Assembly (NCBI GenBank): GCA_036503065.1
Contig: DASXXM010000199.1
Span: 1 to 16,063 of the forward strand
From: DATEPR01 sp036503065
GTDB lineage: Bacteria > Actinomycetota > Actinomycetes > Mycobacteriales > Pseudonocardiaceae
Length of the DNA: 16,063 nucleotides
Reading direction: 5' to 3'
Made by a program: the position numbers and the translations under genes. Numbering within the stretch: position 1 is the stretch's first letter; every line of letters starts with the position of its first letter. This document shows positions 13,689 through 16,063 of this stretch, piece after piece. The notes under the pieces were generated by a model. That model saw only the letters and a program-made list of their open reading frames with translations. It was not told the DNA's origin and searched no databases.

Positions 13689-14481
13689 CTACAGCCGCCG
13701 GTTCGCGAGCACCGGAATCGCCTGCCGCGCCGCGTCGACAACGGACGGATCCACGTCCACCACCAACAGGTCCGGCGCCCCGGCCAACCGCGCGGCGATC
13801 CGGCCATACGGGTCCGCGACCAGACTGTGGCCGATCCCGGTCGGCGCACGACCCGACCCGATGATCCCGCTCGCCACCGGATCGGCCTGGCCACACGCCA
13901 CCACCCACGACGTGCAGTCCAGGGCCCGCGCCCGCACCAGCAGCTCCCACTGGTCGAGCTTGCCCGGCCCGGCACCCCACGACGCCGGCAGCGCCATCAC
14001 GTTCGCGCCACGATCGGCCAACGCCACGAACAACTCGGGAAACCGCACGTCGTAACAGATCGCCAGGCCCAGCCGCACGGCACCGAAGTCCACCACGACC
14101 AACTCGGCACCGGGCGCCACAGTGGCCGACTCGGCGAACCCGAACGCGTCGAACAGGTGGATCTTGTCGTAACCCAGATGCCGCCCACCGCCGGTCAACA
14201 GCAGTGTGTTGCACACCCGACCATCGTCGGACGGCGTGAACATCCCGGCCACCACCGTCAACCCGTGCCGTTCGGCGATCTCGGCGACCGCCGTGGCCCA
14301 CGGCCCGTCCAGCGGCTCGGCCAGCCGACCGAGCGGCACGCCGAAGCAGGCCATCGTGGCCTCGGGGAACACCGCGATCTCGGCGCCCTGAGTGGCGGCG
14401 CGGGCGGCGAACTCCGCTACCTGGTCCAGGTTGGCCTTCGGGGTCCGGGGTCGACGTGAACTGGCACAACGCGATCCGCAC
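13689..14481 (-). CDS. Nitrilase-superfamily carbon-nitrogen hydrolase with apparent 1-base frameshift near the N-terminus
   Basis: This is an amidase-type member of the nitrilase superfamily, close in pattern to mycobacterial Rv0480c and the Nit1/Nit2 group; the exact amide substrate is not determined. The catalytic Glu-Lys-Cys triad is visible at E40 (FPEATM), K106 (YDKIHLFDAFG) and C142 (LAICYDVRFPEL), numbered after frame correction. The N-terminus MRIALCQFTSTPDP, from GTG 14481 with GGAG eight bases upstream, is in one frame, and KANLDQVAEFAARA onward is in another. The shift falls at the GGGG run 14440-14443 (plus strand). The span is 793 bases, one more than 264 codons. Removing one G gives a normal 263-residue enzyme. 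An uninterrupted frame starting at 14510 has an N-terminus unlike the family. Either a homopolymer sequencing error or a real disruption is possible. Confidence 0.85.
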
Positions 14482-14507
14482 GGCGTGACTCCGATCTGCT
14501 CGCGGCG

Positions 14508-14525
14508 CACCGACTAGGGTCGGTG
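14508..14525 (+). promoter_or_regulatory. Leaderless promoter and inverted repeat before the solute-binding protein gene
   Basis: TAGGGT at 14515-14520 fits an actinobacterial -10 and stands eight bases before GTG 14529, so the mRNA probably starts at or within two bases of the start codon. There is no Shine-Dalgarno sequence, which agrees with leaderless translation. Arms CACCGAC (14508-14514) and GTCGGTG (14519-14525) form a perfect seven-base inverted repeat around TAGG, a possible operator over the -10. No -35 is clear. Confidence 0.5.
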
Positions 14526-14528
14526 TCC

Positions 14529-16063
14529 GTGCGTCGACGGTTCCTGCTGCTCTCCATCATCCTGGTCACGGGCCTGGCCGGTGCCTGCACGGGCGCGCCG
14601 ACACCGAGCGCGTCCGGCAGGTCGGACAACACCGCGATGGTGCTGGCCGAACCGGTCGAGCCGGCGACCCTCAACCCGTTGGCCGGCTACGCGCCCAACG
14701 GCAGCGCCAAGATCTTCGACGGCCTCTACGAGCACCAGACCGACGGCACGTTGCGCCCGGTGCTGGCGTCCGCCGCCCCGGTCCCGTCGGCCGACGGCAG
14801 GTCGTGGACCGTGCCGCTGCGCAGCGGCATCCGGTTCAGCGACGGCACCCAGTTCGCCGCCGTCGACGTGCTGGCCACCTACCGAGCGCTGATCAACCCG
14901 GCGTTCGCCGCCCCGGTGCGCGACGACTACTCGATGCTCACCGGCATCGACGAGGTCGGTCCGTCGACGATCCGGTTCGACCTGGCGTATCCGTACGCGC
15001 CGTTCCCGGACCGCCTGGTGCTGGGGATCCTGCCCGCGCCCGCGCTGGCCACCGTCGAACCGGTCGGCCAACTGCCGATGGCCGTCGGCACCGGCCCGTA
15101 CACCCTGGTGTCCTGGACCAAGGGCAGCCAGCTCACACTGGCCGCGAACCCGCGCTACCCGGCGGTCCTGGGCGGACCACCCAAAGTCAAGCGGGTCGTG
15201 GTCCACTTCGTCCCGACCGACACCGACCGAGCCGCCGAACTACGCGCCGGCAAACTCGACGGCGCCCCGCTGTCACCCATCCAGGCGGCGACCTTCGCCC
15301 ACTCGAACGGTTTCAGCGTGCTCACCGACCACAGCGCAGACCTACGCGCGGTGCAACTCCCGCCGCACGGCCCGGTCACCGGCGACCCGGCGATCCGCCT
15401 GGCACTCAACCACGCCGTAGACCGTGGCGCACTGGTCACCGGTGCAGTCGCCGGCGCGGGCCAGCAAGCCCCCACACCGATGCCGGCCGCGCTGCCCGAG
15501 TTCGTCGAGCCAACCGCCACCTTCACCACGGACCAGGACCAGGCCCGCACGACGCTGCTGCAGGCAGGCTGGATAGCCAACACCGACGGCGGCCGCTCCA
15601 AGGAAGGCGTACCCGCCGCATTCACCCTGGACTACCCAACCGGCGACGCGGTCGACAAGGCCCTGGCCACCGCATTCGCCGCAGCCGCAAGTGCGATCGG
15701 CATCACGGTGACGATCGCCGCCGTCCCACCCGCCCAACTACCGGCGAAGTCCGCCACCGACGCCACCCTGATCAGCACCGGCAACCCGTTCGACCCGGAC
15801 TTCGCCCTGTATTCGCCGCTGGCCAACAGCGACCCGGCCGTGACCGCCGCACTGGACACCGGCAGGCACACGATCGACCCGGCACAGCGGTCGGTCGCCT
15901 ACCGCCAGTTCCAGCGCGCATACGTGGCCAACCCGGCAATGGTGAGCCTCGTCTTCGTCGACCACACGTACGTGATGCGCGACAACTGGACCGGCTACGC
16001 CCAGGTAACCGACGCGGCATCCCAGGGCATCACCTGGGGCCCATGGTGGAACCTCGCAGCCTG
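14529..16063 (+). CDS. ABC-transporter family 5 solute-binding lipoprotein (peptide/nickel type), stop codon cut by window edge
   Basis: This is the extracytoplasmic substrate-binding component of a Dpp/Opp/Nik-type ABC importer. Reading from GTG 14529 gives 511 residues; the last two bases, TG, are probably the start of a TGA stop. The N-terminus is a lipoprotein signal: RRR, a hydrophobic run FLLLSIILVTGLAGAC with lipobox LAGAC (Cys about residue 19), then a Thr/Pro/Ser linker. The mature part has family 5 features: EPATLNPL, GSAKIFDGLYE, GIRFSDGTQFAAVDVLATYRALI, MAVGTGPYTLVSWTKG and RLALNHAVDRGALV. It would be anchored to the outer face of the membrane. GTG 14523 in frame adds two residues and is possible. 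Permease and ATPase genes would be expected just downstream, outside the window. The substrate cannot be told. Confidence 0.92.
   Translation, partial: MRRRFLLLSIILVTGLAGACTGAPTPSASGRSDNTAMVLAEPVEPATLNPLAGYAPNGSAKIFDGLYEHQTDGTLRPVLASAAPVPSADGRSWTVPLRSGIRFSDGTQFAAVDVLATYRALINPAFAAPVRDDYSMLTGIDEVGPSTIRFDLAYPYAPFPDRLVLGILPAPALATVEPVGQLPMAVGTGPYTLVSWTKGSQLTLAANPRYPAVLGGPPKVKRVVVHFVPTDTDRAAELRAGKLDGAPLSPIQAATFAHSNGFSVLTDHSADLRAVQLPPHGPVTGDPAIRLALNHAVDRGALVTGAVAGAGQQAPTPMPAALPEFVEPTATFTTDQDQARTTLLQAGWIANTDGGRSKEGVPAAFTLDYPTGDAVDKALATAFAAAASAIGITVTIAAVPPAQLPAKSATDATLISTGNPFDPDFALYSPLANSDPAVTAALDTGRHTIDPAQRSVAYRQFQRAYVANPAMVSLVFVDHTYVMRDNWTGYAQVTDAASQGITWGPWWNLAA

Noticed and set aside
13491..14459. 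Plus-strand open frame opposite the nitrilase-type gene
   Set aside because: Composition is Arg/His/Pro/Gln-rich. The opposite strand has the intact Glu-Lys-Cys catalytic triad, so the plus frame is a shadow.

Overview
The window is high-GC DNA with GTG starts, 4-nt ATGA/GTGA gene overlaps and TANNNT -10 elements lying against start codons. This suggests an actinomycete, most likely of the Pseudonocardiaceae type (the family is inferred, not proven). Gene content and order are strongly mycobacteria-like in the first 9.4 kb: bioD (5' end cut by the window), bioB, bsaP, a DUF2567-type membrane protein, then nrtR divergent from nadA-nadB-nadC. From memory, M. tuberculosis has the order bioB, Rv1590, Rv1591, Rv1592c, Rv1593c, nadA, nadB, nadC. 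The bio-nad neighbourhood is therefore an old actinobacterial block. Here the middle holds different cargo: a TetR regulator divergent from a zinc-free MDR oxidoreductase, and a stand-alone Lon N-terminal-domain protein.

Bases 1-2716 form the biotin region. BioD makes dethiobiotin, BioB inserts sulphur, and the 60-residue Cys-rich BsaP is translationally coupled to bioB. Bases 2717-4417 hold the TetR/oxidoreductase pair around a shared promoter with a clear operator palindrome. Bases 4420-5815 hold the Lon-N protein and NrtR on the minus strand. Bases 5877-9384 are the de novo NAD operon nadABC, with overlapping genes; it is probably controlled by NrtR through an inverted repeat in the 61-base gap.

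Bases 9399-13610 carry the most unusual part: a compact three-gene cassette that looks like a conflict/immunity or signalling system. The plus-strand gene encodes a degenerate aminoglycoside/choline-kinase-like domain (TCAD9-like) followed by a small C-terminal domain. On the minus strand, a SEFIR-domain protein carries the same C-terminal domain (34 of 71 positions identical in an ungapped hand alignment). That gene is coupled by a 4-nt overlap to a 646-residue protein joining a TIR/nucleoside-deoxyribosyltransferase-like domain, an unassigned middle domain and a SAM methyltransferase. The shared C-terminal domain fits the idea of effector-associated (death-like) adaptor domains that bring partners together by homotypic contact. 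The kinase-like and methyltransferase genes meet tail to tail with stop codons that share a CTAG.

Bases 13689-14481 hold a nitrilase-superfamily amidase whose N-terminus is out of frame by one base at a homopolymer, either a sequence error or a real frameshift. Bases 14529-16063 hold a family 5 ABC-transporter solute-binding lipoprotein, apparently transcribed leaderless, whose stop codon is cut after two bases at the window edge. I saw no tRNA, rRNA, CRISPR array, insertion sequence or convincing intrinsic terminator.
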